DNA from: Crossaster papposus
Lineage: Eukaryota; Echinodermata; Asteroidea; Velatida; Solasteridae
Reading direction: 5' to 3'
Assembly (NCBI GenBank): GCA_037893245.1
Contig: JBAIAA010000008.1
Location: forward strand, 4,546,001-4,610,000
DNA length: 64,000 nt
Each line of letters starts with the position of its first letter. Position 1 is the first letter of the stretch. The notes under the pieces were generated by a model that saw only the letters and a list, made by a program, of their open reading frames with translations, had not been told where the DNA came from and searched no databases. Position numbers and translations under genes: made by a program. Shown here piece by piece: positions 28,983-38,368 of this stretch.

Positions 28983-29180
28983 TAAACCTTTATATTTAGC
29001 GATGGCACCAACATCAGTAACAGTCTCATGCTGATAGGACAACGACTCTTGCTTCAAAGTGAATGCTGTAGAGCCAATCGCCGTGTGATCAATCAATTTG
29101 TCTGCCACCGGTTTTACCCATAACCACGTTGCAGTAATGGTCGGCGTATTATCCTTCCCTTTTGCACATTTTCTTCTCAC
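28983..29180 (-). other. Short open frame, possible gene remnant
   Basis: A GTG-initiated frame (MRRKCAKGKDNTPTITATWL) runs toward the IS1595. Without the insertion it would stop two codons further on (KYKGLC). About 67 residues. Nothing recognised. It could be a scrap of a larger gene. The 160 bp between it and yebC contain an IS-end-like GGCTCTGTTGGCATAA on the minus strand near 29210. Confidence 0.3.
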
Positions 29181-29340
29181 TGAGTTTGTATTTTTATGCC
29201 AACAGAGCCTAAATTAAAGACATAAATAGGTCGTCCGCTAGTTAATAAACCCGCATAGTCAATGGTTCAAAATAGAGAGAAAGACAGTATCAAAGAAAGG
29301 GGGGTTGCTCCCACCCAAAGAGTAGGAGCCTGGGCAGCCG

Positions 29341-30087
29341 CTAAGCTAACTGCTCCATCACCTCAGCCGGAATATCCGCATTGGTGTATACATTTTGCAC
29401 ATCGTCCAAGTCTTCCAGACGGTCCACCAGCTTCATGATTTTTTCAGCGCCGTCCAGATCCAGCTCAACCTGCGTCGCAGCAATCATCGCCACTTCACCA
29501 CCAGCAGGTTTCAGACCAGCCGCTTCGAGGGACTCCTTCACGGTGATGAAATCAGTCCACTCAGTCAGCACTTCAACAGAACCGTCATCGTTACTCACAA
29601 TATCATCAGCACCGGCTTCCAATGCCGCTGCCATGATGGCATCTTCGTCTGCGCCTTCTTCGAAGTAAATCTGACCTTTTTTAGTGAACAAATAGGCCAC
29701 AGAGCCATCCGTTCCCAAGTTGCCACCGTGCTTAGAAAAGGCGTGGCGCACTTCAGCCACCGTGCGGTTACGGTTATCGGTCAGGCACTCGACCAATACC
29801 GCAATACCGCCGTTGCCATACCCCTCGTAGATCACCACTTCCATGTTGGTGTCTTCACCACCACCGGCACCACGCGCAATGGCACGGTTAATGGTGTCAC
29901 GGGTCATATTCGCGCCAAGCGCTTTATCGACAACCGCACGCAGACTCGGGTTATCTTCCATGTTAGCCCCACCCTGCTTGGCAGCGACGACTAGCTCACG
30001 CATAATTTTTGTGAAAATCTTCCCGCGTTTGGCATCCTGGGCTGCCTTGCGGTGTTTGATATTGGCCCATTTACTGTGACCTGCCAT
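29341..30087 (-). CDS. yebC: YebC/PmpR-family protein
   Basis: 248 residues starting [20 protein letters not shown], the family signature. Three-domain architecture with [20 protein letters not shown] and acidic C-terminal domain ([24 protein letters not shown]). TACO1/YebC proteins are DNA-binding regulators and have been tied to translation of proline-rich stretches. AAGAGG precedes the start. It follows aspS by 60 bp and would normally continue into ruvC. Confidence 0.95.
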   Translation of the reverse strand: MAGHSKWANIKHRKAAQDAKRGKIFTKIMRELVVAAKQGGANMEDNPSLRAVVDKALGANMTRDTINRAIARGAGGGEDTNMEVVIYEGYGNGGIAVLVECLTDNRNRTVAEVRHAFSKHGGNLGTDGSVAYLFTKKGQIYFEEGADEDAIMAAALEAGADDIVSNDDGSVEVLTEWTDFITVKESLEAAGLKPAGGEVAMIAATQVELDLDGAEKIMKLVDRLEDLDDVQNVYTNADIPAEVMEQLA

Positions 30088-30147
30088 GGAAACAACCTCT
30101 TGTTAGATCACCAGCTCGGCACACGCTGGTGAGACTTTGATAGATGA

Positions 30148-31929
30148 TTAGTGGCTAGTGGCTGATGCTGGATCGCGACGAATGCGTAGATTCAAATCCC
30201 GCAACTGGTTCGCATCCACCTGACCCGGCGCTTGCGTCAGCGGGCAACCGGCTGACTGTGTTTTCGGGAAGGCAATGACTTCACGAATATTGTCCGTGCC
30301 ACAAAGCAGCATCACCAAACGATCCAGACCGAATGCCAGACCACCATGGGGTGGTGCACCAAATTTCAGGGCGTCCAGCAGGAAGCCGAATTTTTCCTGC
30401 TGCTCAGCTTCATCAATACTCAACACACGAAATACTGTTTGCTGCATAGCCTGCTGATGGATACGCACAGAGCCACCACCGACTTCGTACCCATTGAGCA
30501 CCATATCATAAGCACGGGATAAGGCTTCCAGCGGCTTGGCTTCCAACTCTTCAGGTGTGCAGGTTGGCGCTGTAAACGGGTGGTGCAACGCTGTCATGTT
30601 ACCTTTGTCATCGGCTTCAAACATTGGGAAGTCAACGACCCACAGCGGTGCCCATTCTTTTGTGTACAGGTTCAAATCAGCACCAATCTTACAACGCAGC
30701 GCGCCCAGTGCTTCATTGACGGTATTCGTTTTATCCGCACCAAAGAAAACAATATCACCGTTTTGCGCACCGACACGCTCCATGATTTTCAGGGTGACGT
30801 CATCGCCTAGGAACTTGATGATCGGTGACTGCAAACCGTTAGCACCATTCTCCAGCGCATTGACCTTGATCCACGCCAACCCTTTCGCACCGTAGATGCC
30901 AACAAACTTGGTGTACTCATCAATCTGCTTACGGCTCAGCTGCGCACCACCGGTAACCTTCAAAGCGGCTACGCGACCTTTGGGGTCTTCAGCCGGGCCT
31001 TTGAAAACTTTAAAGTCAACACTGGCCATCAGGTCGGCCACATCTACCAGCTCCAGAGGAATACGCAGGTCAGGCTTGTCGGCACCGTAACGGCTCATGG
31101 CTTCAGCAAAGGTCATGTGCGGGAAATCACCCAACTCAACCCCTTTAATCTCTGTCAGCAGCTTTTTCACCAATTCTTCTGTCAGCCCCATAATCTGCTC
31201 TTCTTCCATAAAGGAAGTTTCGATATCGATTTGGGTAAATTCAGGCTGACGATCAGCACGCAGGTCTTCATCACGGAAGCATTTTACAATCTGGTAGTAC
31301 CGGTCAAAGCCAGACACCATCAGTAGCTGTTTGAATAACTGTGGGGACTGCGGCAGTGCAAAGAAAGCACCGGAATGGGTACGACTGGGCACTAAATAGT
31401 CGCGCGCACCTTCTGGCGTAGCACGTGTCAGTACCGGTGTTTCAATATCCAGAAAACCGTGATCATCCATATAACCACGCACGGCACGGGTCACTTTACT
31501 GCGAAGAATCAGCTTCTCCTGCATTTCCGGACGACGCAAATCAACGTAGCGATGCTTCAGGCGAATATCTTCACCGACATCGGTGTACTCATCAATCTGG
31601 AATGGCGGCGTTTGAGCACTGTTCAAAATGGTAAGCTGCTTACCCAGTACTTCAATCTCACCGGTGTTCATGTTGCTGTTAACCGTCCCTTCAGGGCGCG
31701 GACGTACCTTACCGGTGATTTTTAACACATACTCACTGCGGGCTTTCTCTGCCAGCGCAAACGCTTCTTCCGTATCGGGGTCAACGACCACCTGAGTGAT
31801 GCCTTCCCGGTCACGCACATCCAGGAAAATAACGCCTCCGTGATCACGACGGCGATGCACCCAACCGCAAAGGGTGACCTCCTGCCCGTCATGGGAAAGA
31901 TTCAGTTCACCGCAATAATGGCTGCGCAT
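30148..31929 (-). CDS. aspS: Aspartyl-tRNA synthetase
   Basis: 593 residues from [19 protein letters not shown] at 31929 with TGAGG upstream; a TTG four codons earlier is rejected. N-terminal OB anticodon-binding domain ([20 protein letters not shown]), class II catalytic core with motif 2 ([20 protein letters not shown]), bacterial GAD insertion, and motif 3 ([15 protein letters not shown]). Charges tRNA-Asp. It heads the aspS-yebC-ruv cluster. fmdB lies 60 bp upstream on the same strand. Confidence 0.97.
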   Translation of the reverse strand: MRSHYCGELNLSHDGQEVTLCGWVHRRRDHGGVIFLDVRDREGITQVVVDPDTEEAFALAEKARSEYVLKITGKVRPRPEGTVNSNMNTGEIEVLGKQLTILNSAQTPPFQIDEYTDVGEDIRLKHRYVDLRRPEMQEKLILRSKVTRAVRGYMDDHGFLDIETPVLTRATPEGARDYLVPSRTHSGAFFALPQSPQLFKQLLMVSGFDRYYQIVKCFRDEDLRADRQPEFTQIDIETSFMEEEQIMGLTEELVKKLLTEIKGVELGDFPHMTFAEAMSRYGADKPDLRIPLELVDVADLMASVDFKVFKGPAEDPKGRVAALKVTGGAQLSRKQIDEYTKFVGIYGAKGLAWIKVNALENGANGLQSPIIKFLGDDVTLKIMERVGAQNGDIVFFGADKTNTVNEALGALRCKIGADLNLYTKEWAPLWVVDFPMFEADDKGNMTALHHPFTAPTCTPEELEAKPLEALSRAYDMVLNGYEVGGGSVRIHQQAMQQTVFRVLSIDEAEQQEKFGFLLDALKFGAPPHGGLAFGLDRLVMLLCGTDNIREVIAFPKTQSAGCPLTQAPGQVDANQLRDLNLRIRRDPASATSH

Positions 31930-31989
31930 AATATACCTCAAAACAGGAAAACAAATGGATCTCTAACAGCCCTCTGGGCTATTGATTCT

Positions 31990-32262
31990 TTAGCTGCCGG
32001 CTGATGCACTCGAGCTGCTATCGCTCTTGCTGCTGGAGGCTGGACTATGGTTGTCACTGGACGCAAGGTTCTTCTTTTTACCACCTTTAAAATCCGTTTC
32101 ATACCAGCCGCTGCCTTTTAGGTGAAATGCGGGGGCACTCAGCAGTTTTTTCAGCGCGGACTCACCACAGTCTCGACAATCGGTCAGCGCCGGATCACTG
32201 ATTTTCTGGATTCTTTCGCTGGTTTCACCGCAGTGATCACACTGGTACTCATAGATGGGCAT
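31990..32262 (-). CDS. FmdB-family zinc-ribbon protein
   Basis: 90 residues. MPIYEYQCDHCGETSER and LTDCRDCGESALKKLLS give two CxxC pairs of the FmdB/CxxC_CXXC_SSSS zinc ribbon, followed by a Ser/Lys-rich tail (SPASSSKSDSSSSASAGS). Commonly found just upstream of aspS in gammaproteobacteria. Function unknown; a regulatory role has been suggested from the methylotroph FmdB. Probably the first gene of the aspS-yebC transcription unit. Confidence 0.9.
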   Translation of the reverse strand: MPIYEYQCDHCGETSERIQKISDPALTDCRDCGESALKKLLSAPAFHLKGSGWYETDFKGGKKKNLASSDNHSPASSSKSDSSSSASAGS

Positions 32263-32528
32263 AACTGAGCAGATTCCATTTTCTGGCTGCCGACACTCTT
32301 CATAGTAACCAACACCTCACGTAATTCCCGCGCTATTTATAGGGAATAACCTGTCGATCTCAGCCACAATACACCGGCAATTCGCCGTAAAAAAACAGGT
32401 AACCTTACCATATCTGGAAGTTTCTGCGACCAGAAAATCGCACCCATTCAGATTCAAGTCAACAAAATACGTACTTTCATCGATCTACCGGCCATTTGTC
32501 ATTTCTTTGTCATTTTTTTTATGAAAGA

Positions 32529-32609
32529 TAGAACTTACGCATTGACAGACATCCAAAAAAATTGCTAGATCAGCAAAAAAACAGTGGATGTCGTCGTGCG
32601 TAAGTTCTA
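32529..32609 (+). mobile_element. 81-bp IS701 remnant with internal deletion
   Basis: The first ~74 bp are those of the IS701-like element up to its GTG start (GTGGATGTCGTCGTGCGTA). They then jump to the last bases AGTTCTA. The junction lies on GCGTA, present at both deletion points in the full element. Both inverted ends are kept. No 5-bp duplication (AAAGA against CACAA). Confidence 0.85.
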
Positions 32610-32673
32610 CACAAGTCATAAAAAGGCAGGACAGAGCATTCTGCCAACGATAATAAAGCCACAGGGGAATGTC

Positions 32674-33951
32674 ATGAAGTCATTTGCTTTGACTGCTATT
32701 AGCGCAGCACTGCTTGCTGCCGCCTCCACCGCAACCCACGCTAACTTTATTGATGACAGTACACTGGATATCAAATTGCGTAATGTTGCCTTCGATGTCG
32801 ATACAAAAGGCAGTGATGGTGACTGGCGTGAGTGGACTCAAGCCGTAGAGCTGAACCTTAAATCTGGCTATTTTGCTGACACGATCGGGTTTGATGCGTC
32901 TTACTACGGTGCTATGGCACTGGACCACCGAGGGGGAAGCCAATACAGCTCAACGTATGAGCGGGGCCAACTCTTAGGTCAAGACAACGGTGGATCTCAC
33001 AAACTGGGACAAGCCTATGTTAAGGCAAAGCTAGGTGATGACAACCAGGGCGCATACGGTCAAGTGGGCTATATGCGCGGTAAGAACGGTTTGATTTTAG
33101 GTTCCAGCTCCCGAAGCACGCCTGCCAGCTACCGGGGAGCACTGGCTGAAGGCTACATAATGAATGGCTGGATGGTACCTGCGGGCTATGTTGACCAGAT
33201 AGGCCAGCGCACAGAAGAAAGCTGGGATAAACTCGTGACGCAAAATGGCACTACCATTGATTACGTATGGCAAGTCGGCTCCATCTATGATGCCAACAAC
33301 CTGCACGTTGAAGGTCACTATCTTGAGTCAGAAGACTATGTCAAACAATACACAGGGACGCTGGCCTACACCTTCGACTTAGCCCGTGACATGTCGTTGA
33401 TGCTGGAAGGCATGTATTGTGGTACCAAAGAGAACGGCAAAAAGTGGGACAACAATGGTTTTGATGATGATGCCCATCATTACACCCTGACATCAGAACT
33501 CAACGTACAGGATGCCACATTTGCTTTAACTTACGCCCACACTAAAGCAGAACGTGAGGGCAGTCTGGGTTTTCAGGATGACCGTTTTGCCTACAATGAC
33601 TACGGCGCTACGCCTTCTCGTGTCAGCCGTTATTACAACTCCTTTTGGTACGATGGCGAAAAGGTATGGCAACTGGAAGGCACCTATGACTTTAGCAATA
33701 CAGGATTGCCGGGCTTAAGCACCAGCCTTGTGTATACCCAGGGCAAAGGCATGAAAGACCCTACAGCTGACGATATGGAAAAAGAGACTGAAACAGACTT
33801 GATTGTAAAGTACGCCATCAATGAAGGCACCTTCAAAGGCCTGTCTTTCAGCTTGATCAAAGCATGGGCCGAGACAGAAGATAGCGGCACAAGTAACGAG
33901 AAAGCGGAACATATTCGCGCCTATATCGACTACACAGTCAGCGTATTCTAA
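32674..33951 (+). CDS. OprD-family outer-membrane porin 1
   Basis: 425 residues from MKSFALTAISAALLAAAS, ATG at 32674 with AGGGGAA upstream; the open frame extends into the IS remnant but that part is not native. Signal peptide ends near THA-NF. The mature part starts FIDDSTLDIKLRNVAFD and shows alternating amphipathic strands (FDASYYGAMALDHRGG, KLGQAYVKAKLGD) and a C-terminal YIDYTVSVF ending in Phe as BAM substrates do. OprD porins take up basic amino acids, peptides or small organic compounds. Closely similar to the next gene. Confidence 0.88.
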   Translation: MKSFALTAISAALLAAASTATHANFIDDSTLDIKLRNVAFDVDTKGSDGDWREWTQAVELNLKSGYFADTIGFDASYYGAMALDHRGGSQYSSTYERGQLLGQDNGGSHKLGQAYVKAKLGDDNQGAYGQVGYMRGKNGLILGSSSRSTPASYRGALAEGYIMNGWMVPAGYVDQIGQRTEESWDKLVTQNGTTIDYVWQVGSIYDANNLHVEGHYLESEDYVKQYTGTLAYTFDLARDMSLMLEGMYCGTKENGKKWDNNGFDDDAHHYTLTSELNVQDATFALTYAHTKAEREGSLGFQDDRFAYNDYGATPSRVSRYYNSFWYDGEKVWQLEGTYDFSNTGLPGLSTSLVYTQGKGMKDPTADDMEKETETDLIVKYAINEGTFKGLSFSLIKAWAETEDSGTSNEKAEHIRAYIDYTVSVF

Positions 33952-34020
33952 CGTTTTTCCAACAAATCTTCTGTACTGATACGCAGGCCTGCGTGTCAGT
34001 TACCCCCCCCTTCAAACCCA

Positions 34021-34065
34021 TTAATTAAAAATCATTTATTTTATAAGTAAATGATTTTTAATTAA
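34021..34065. terminator. Perfect 18-bp hairpin between the porin genes
   Basis: TTAATTAAAAATCATTTA at 34021-34038 pairs perfectly with 34048-34065 around a 9-base loop TTTTATAAG. A/T-rich stem with T-rich arm is consistent with a bidirectional rho-independent terminator between the two porin genes, 70 bp after porin 1. It would separate their transcription. Confidence 0.65.
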
Positions 34066-34102
34066 CTTCCTTTTTTGATCATGGAATACTGTGCAACAGA
34101 AT

Positions 34103-34177
34103 AAGAAGCAGGCACAACCTGTACATAAAAATATATCGAATATGCCAATTTAACACATGAATAGGAGCCTGCTTTTT
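34103..34177 (+). promoter_or_regulatory. Leader hairpin over the porin 2 ribosome-binding site
   Basis: AAGAAGCAGGC (34103-34113) can pair with GCCTGCTTTTT (34167-34177) over 11 positions with one G-U. The right arm starts at the last G of AGGAG (34163-34167) and fills the spacer before the ATG at 34180. This could hide the ribosome-binding site and allow control of translation. Confidence 0.45.
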
Positions 34178-34179
34178 AC

Positions 34180-35442
34180 ATGAAGCTGTTCAAAATGTCC
34201 GTTCTGGGTGCTGCTGTATTAGCGGCTACCGCTGCTCAAGCTAACTTCGTAGAAGATAGCACTTTCGATATTAAACTGCGTAACGTTGTTTTTGATCATG
34301 ATAAGCAAGGCGACACTGATGACTTCCGCCAGTGGGCGCAAGGCATTGAAGCTAACTTCAAGTCCGGCTACATTGGTGATGTGATTGGATTTGACGCCTC
34401 TTACTACGGCGCTCTGAAACTCGACCACACCGGTAATGACACCGAAGGTCAGCTACTGGGTGGCGATAAAGGCGATACAGGTTACAGTAAAATTGGTCAG
34501 GCTTACCTGAAAGCTAAGTTCGGCGATGAAGCCCTGAACTTCTACGGCCAAGCGGGTCTGATGACACTGGATAAAGGCCTGATGGCTATTTCTGGTTCAC
34601 GTACAACACCAAGCTCTTTCCGTGGTACTTACGGTGAAGTCAACATTAACGATTTCACTGTCTTCAGCAGCTATGTGGATCAAATTTCTGGTCGTGCATC
34701 CAATGGTTACGACAACCTGGAGAACGGTGCTGGTGAGAAAATCGACAACGCTTACCAGTTTGGTGGTGCGTACAGCGCTAACAACATCAACGCTGAAGTA
34801 GCCCACCTGGAAGCCAAAGACTACCAGAAACAAAGTCTAGTTGACCTCGGTTACACTCTGCCTCTGAACGATAACATGGATTTGTTTGTTGGCGGCGTTT
34901 ACCAGGAAGCTAAAGAAAATGGCAAACTGTGGGACGGCAGCTTTGATGATAAAGCCAAGCACTACAACCTGAACACCAAGCTGTCTATCAACTCACTTGA
35001 TATCACCCTGTCTTACGCTAAAACCAAAGCTGAAAAAGAAGGTGGCTTAGGCGCATATCAGTACAAATTCACCGACAATGATTACGGCGCAACACCCTCT
35101 TACGTTTCTCGTCAGTACTCTGACTTCATGTACAACGGTGAAGATGTATGGCAGCTGGCAGCTGGCTACAGCTTTGACGAAATGGGTGCAGCTGGCCTGA
35201 AAACCAGCCTGACTTATACCCAAGGTTCTGGTATCGAAGATAACAGCACCAACGGTAAGAAAATGGAAAAAGAAAACGAAACTGATTTTGAAGTCAGCTA
35301 TGCATTCCAACAGGCTGCTCTTGATGGCTTGTCTGTTAAACTGCAGCACGCTTGGCACACCGCTAAGTACAGCACTGGCCAAAAAGATGTCAACACGAAA
35401 GACCTGCGTTTTTACGTAGATTACACTGTTAGCGTTTTCTAA
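34180..35442 (+). CDS. OprD-family outer-membrane porin 2
   Basis: 420 residues. Signal peptide MKLFKMSVLGAAVLAATAAQA then NFVEDSTFDIKLRNVVFD, near-parallel to porin 1 throughout (for example NDYGATPSYVSRQYSDF against NDYGATPSRVSRYYNSF). C-terminus YVDYTVSVF ends in Phe. It is the likely highly expressed member: codon choice looks more biased (CTG, GGT, AAA) than in porin 1, and a strong terminator follows. Tandem duplication of an ancestral porin gene is the simplest origin. Confidence 0.88.
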   Translation: MKLFKMSVLGAAVLAATAAQANFVEDSTFDIKLRNVVFDHDKQGDTDDFRQWAQGIEANFKSGYIGDVIGFDASYYGALKLDHTGNDTEGQLLGGDKGDTGYSKIGQAYLKAKFGDEALNFYGQAGLMTLDKGLMAISGSRTTPSSFRGTYGEVNINDFTVFSSYVDQISGRASNGYDNLENGAGEKIDNAYQFGGAYSANNINAEVAHLEAKDYQKQSLVDLGYTLPLNDNMDLFVGGVYQEAKENGKLWDGSFDDKAKHYNLNTKLSINSLDITLSYAKTKAEKEGGLGAYQYKFTDNDYGATPSYVSRQYSDFMYNGEDVWQLAAGYSFDEMGAAGLKTSLTYTQGSGIEDNSTNGKKMEKENETDFEVSYAFQQAALDGLSVKLQHAWHTAKYSTGQKDVNTKDLRFYVDYTVSVF

Positions 35443-35476
35443 ATTGTTTTGCTAAGCCTTCAGGCTTGCTGACAAG

Positions 35477-35507
35477 AAAAAGCCACTCTTCTGAGTGGCT
35501 TTTTTTT
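35477..35507 (+). terminator. Rho-independent terminator of porin 2
   Basis: AAAAAGCCACTC, loop TTCT, GAGTGGCTTTTT followed by more T. Classic strong terminator 34 bp after the stop. The A-tract on the other strand would also stop transcription of the convergent gene at 35524. Confidence 0.9.
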
Positions 35508-35523
35508 ATGGTGATACCGGTTA

Positions 35524-36777
35524 TCAAGCCCGCGACGTTTTACTGATCGTCCCTTCTATGGCTTTTTGGTCTTTGACGGCTTGAAGTACCATTCCCCAAA
35601 CGTGCGCCTCAAGGTTCAACACTTCCATCCGGATACGCTGTCGTTCTGCCTCTTTTGCAGCATAAACCTCAGACGACGTTGGCGGTGCTTCTGGCTTCTC
35701 TTCTCTTACCGGCATCGCTTTTACTTCACTGCCTTCTACAGCAACATCTGCATTCACTTTGTTCAAAGCCTGCACACCGCGTGCATCATTCACATCACTC
35801 AATACCCTATCATTCTCAACGCCTGACAAAATAGTCTCAAACAGCCGAGCCACTGCCTGCAGCTCTTCTTTTACAGGTCGGGGCGTGGGTACCGCTAATG
35901 GCTGAATTTCATCAACCACTTCATCTTGCACATCATCAGCCGGCTCCAGCAACGCCTGAAGACCCACAGGTAACGGCACATCGACAGACTGCCCTTCTGC
36001 CTGTCGCTGCCGGTTTTCTGCATTTCCTTGCTCTTTTACCTGTTCACCCACAAACAACTTGCCTTTTTCAACCATCGCCTGTTTCGCTTTACCTTGCTCC
36101 TTGCCTGCGGCTTCATGAACCACCGCTTCTTCTTTATTAAGAACTGCTGTATTAGCTCTTTCCTTTTCCCATGTCCTTGTGGCTGAAGCATCATACCGCT
36201 GCCTTGTCTTCTCAGTGATAGAGAATGTGCGTTCAAGGCTACTGCTAATCTCAGTACTGAGCCGATAAGCTCCCTCCCTGATCGTCGCTGATAGTGCCGT
36301 AATTTCTCCCGTATACGTTGCTATGTCATTTTCAAGCTGTGTAATATCGTCGGTTAGCGTCGTAATATCCGCTTCGATAACAGCAATTGCGGCATCTACC
36401 ACAAACGTGTCACCAGGAAGAATGGCATCCCGCTCAGCCTGCTTTCCGGCTAAATCACTCTGCTTCCCTGTTAACTCCGCCTCTTTGGTGACTTTATCAC
36501 TCTCAGCCTGAGTTTTATTATCCTTCGCAGTCTTCAAATTATCGCTTTGAGTGACCAAGTCACGCGCTAAAGCAATCTGGCTCTGAAAATGCGTCTGGAG
36601 TTCTCTCAAAGCAGAATCCACATTCTCAGCGCCGGACAAGGCCCTCATATCTGATACCATGCCTTTAATCATCAACAAAACAGAGGCGGTATCTGCCATA
36701 TCCAATGCTGCAAGATCAACGGTTTTATTAAAATAGGCCACGACTTCCTTCAACCCTTTGAGTTGTGCATTCACTGT
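35524..36777 (-). pseudogene. Coiled-coil protein gene, 5' end removed by IS903
   Basis: 416 residues from the first Met (36774) but the frame is open into the IS903 end, so the true start is lost. Residues ~30-150 are rich in heptad-like Leu/Lys/Asp/Thr (LTGKQSDLAGKQAERDA, ITTLTDDITQLENDIATYTG), clear coiled coil. The middle is Gln/Lys/Glu-rich. The C-terminal third has Pro/Val-rich linkers and a short helix (RQRIRMEVLNLEAHVWGMVL). No signal or membrane segment in what remains. No family recognised; size and style resemble secreted effectors or structural coil proteins, which is speculation. Confidence 0.55.
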
Positions 36778-37879
36778 GGCGTTGTTGAATAAATCACCGG
36801 ATAGCCCTGATTGACGATAAGTGGCTAAGGTTCGTATCCTAATGTCCTTTTTTTGCAGACATCATCTCGCTATGCCTTACAAACACAACGAAGCTCGTCG
36901 CCATAAGATCAAAAAATCGACTTATAAAGTGACGAATTGGTCTGATTATAATAACGCACTGCGAAAAAGAGGTGATATTACCGTCTGGTTTACGGATGAA
37001 GCTATCACTATCTGGACGCCAGCGCCCATCCAAAAACGAGGTGCGCCGACACAATACTCGGATCTGGCGATTGAGACCTGCCTTATGCTCAGGCAGGTTT
37101 TTAGCTTACCGCTAAGGCAGACTGAAGGTTTTGCTAGATCTCTGGTTAAGCTCATGGGGTTACAGCTTAAAGTCCCTGATTACAGCACTCTCAGTAAGCG
37201 AAGCATCAATTTATCATTGCAAAAGCTCATCGATACCTGTGAGCCTGGTTCTCACTTTCTGGTAGATAGCACAGGATTGAAGGTTTATGGCAAGGATGAA
37301 TGGAATCAGGAAAAACACGGTACGCAGCCTAAACGTACTTGGCGAAAACTGCATTTAGCCATCGATAAAAATCATCATGTCGTTGCAAGTGACCTTACCG
37401 GAAAAGAGATAGGTGATACTTCAGTTTTGCCTAATCTGCTGGATCAAGTTGATGGATTTGAGGTTTTCATGGCCGATGGAGCCTATGATAGCGACAAGGT
37501 TTATCAGCAAATTAAACAGAAGCAAGCTGCTGCTAAAATCGTGATTCCACCACCTAAAAATGCTGTGCCTGACAGTAGTCAGCACAATACACGAAACGAG
37601 GCAGTAGCCCTCATAAAAGAGCGAGGTCGCATGGCGTGGCAAGGGCTAACCGGATACGGCCTGAGAGCCTTGGTTGAATTGGCTATGCTTCGCTATAAAA
37701 CCATTATCGGCTCAAAGATGAAAGCACGTGAACTACCTCAGCAAAAAACGGAGGCAGAGGTTTCCGTTCGCGTGTTGAACAGGATGACCGGTTTAGGGAT
37801 GCCGATATCAGTTAAAGCTAGCTGAAAAAGGCCTGGATACAGGCTCGATCAGGCTGAGCTTTATTTATGCAACACCGCC
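36778..37879 (+). mobile_element. IS903-group (IS5 family) element, copy A (1,102 bp)
   Basis: Ends GGCGTTGTTGAATAAATC and inverse GGCGGTGTTGCATAAATA (one base differs from the other copies' GGCGTTGTTGC). Flanks ATTCACTGT and TAAAAAGTA do not match, so no 9-bp duplication. A coiled-coil gene is cut on the left and an autotransporter gene on the right. Confidence 0.93.
36872..37825 (+). CDS. IS903-group transposase, copy A
   Basis: 317 residues from MPYKHNEARRHKIKK, the family start; the frame opens 17 codons earlier. DDE: FLVDSTGLKVYG, FMADGAYDSD, and YGLRALVELAMLRYK, which keeps the Y-(2)-R-(3)-E-(6)-K signature. Complete frame. The protein is identical to copy B as far as I can compare by eye. 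Confidence 0.92.
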   Translation: MPYKHNEARRHKIKKSTYKVTNWSDYNNALRKRGDITVWFTDEAITIWTPAPIQKRGAPTQYSDLAIETCLMLRQVFSLPLRQTEGFARSLVKLMGLQLKVPDYSTLSKRSINLSLQKLIDTCEPGSHFLVDSTGLKVYGKDEWNQEKHGTQPKRTWRKLHLAIDKNHHVVASDLTGKEIGDTSVLPNLLDQVDGFEVFMADGAYDSDKVYQQIKQKQAAAKIVIPPPKNAVPDSSQHNTRNEAVALIKERGRMAWQGLTGYGLRALVELAMLRYKTIIGSKMKARELPQQKTEAEVSVRVLNRMTGLGMPISVKAS

Positions 37880-37880
37880 T

Positions 37881-38361
37881 AAAAAGTACAACACTGGGTG
37901 CTCGCATGATTATTGGTCATGCGTTTACTATGGGCAGTTGGGATGCAATGCCTAAGGCTGAGTTACATTATGGTCGAATGTCATTTGATGCTTATGAAGA
38001 GAAAGGAAGCAGTGGCTTTGAGCAAAAAGTTTCGATTAAAGACTACAATGTCATGGAGCTCGGTCTGGGTTTCAGCCTTGGGCGGCCACCGGAAAAGGGC
38101 TATTCCTTCAGGCCCAGCTTTGATCTCACGGGTTATTATGATGTGAAAAATAACGGGACAGAAGTTGAGACTACCTACCTGGCAGGAGGCGATGATTTTT
38201 CTGTCACAGGCCCCTCTCGTGATAAATTTCGTTTAAAAACAGGGCTTGGGCTTGAATTGGACGTGCTGGATAGCTGGACATTGAATGCGGGTTACACGCT
38301 GAACTGGAGTCAACACTTTCTGTCACACGGTTTTTCTGGCAAGGTCAGGTACGAATTTTAG
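37881..38361 (+). pseudogene. Autotransporter beta-barrel fragment
   Basis: About 160 codons open into the IS903 end with no native start. The pattern is that of the last strands of an autotransporter beta-domain: LGARMIIGHAFTMGSWDAMP, AELHYGRMSFDAY, MELGLGFSLGR, FRLKTGLGLELDVLDSWTLN, and terminal GKVRYEF, ending in Phe for BAM recognition. The passenger and the first barrel strands are missing. A passenger-like scrap occurs at 44334-44686 between two other IS903 copies and may derive from the same or a sister gene. Confidence 0.65.
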
Positions 38362-38368
38362 TCATTGA

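Noticed and set aside
29395..29994. 199-residue plus-strand frame opposite yebC.
   Set aside because: It is antisense to a clear yebC; the composition (His/Arg/Val-rich) is typical of a shadow frame.
36778..37879. Copy A of IS903 as a simple insertion in one gene joining the coiled-coil protein to the autotransporter barrel.
   Set aside because: The two fragments run on opposite strands and the 9-bp flanks differ, so one insertion cannot explain both.
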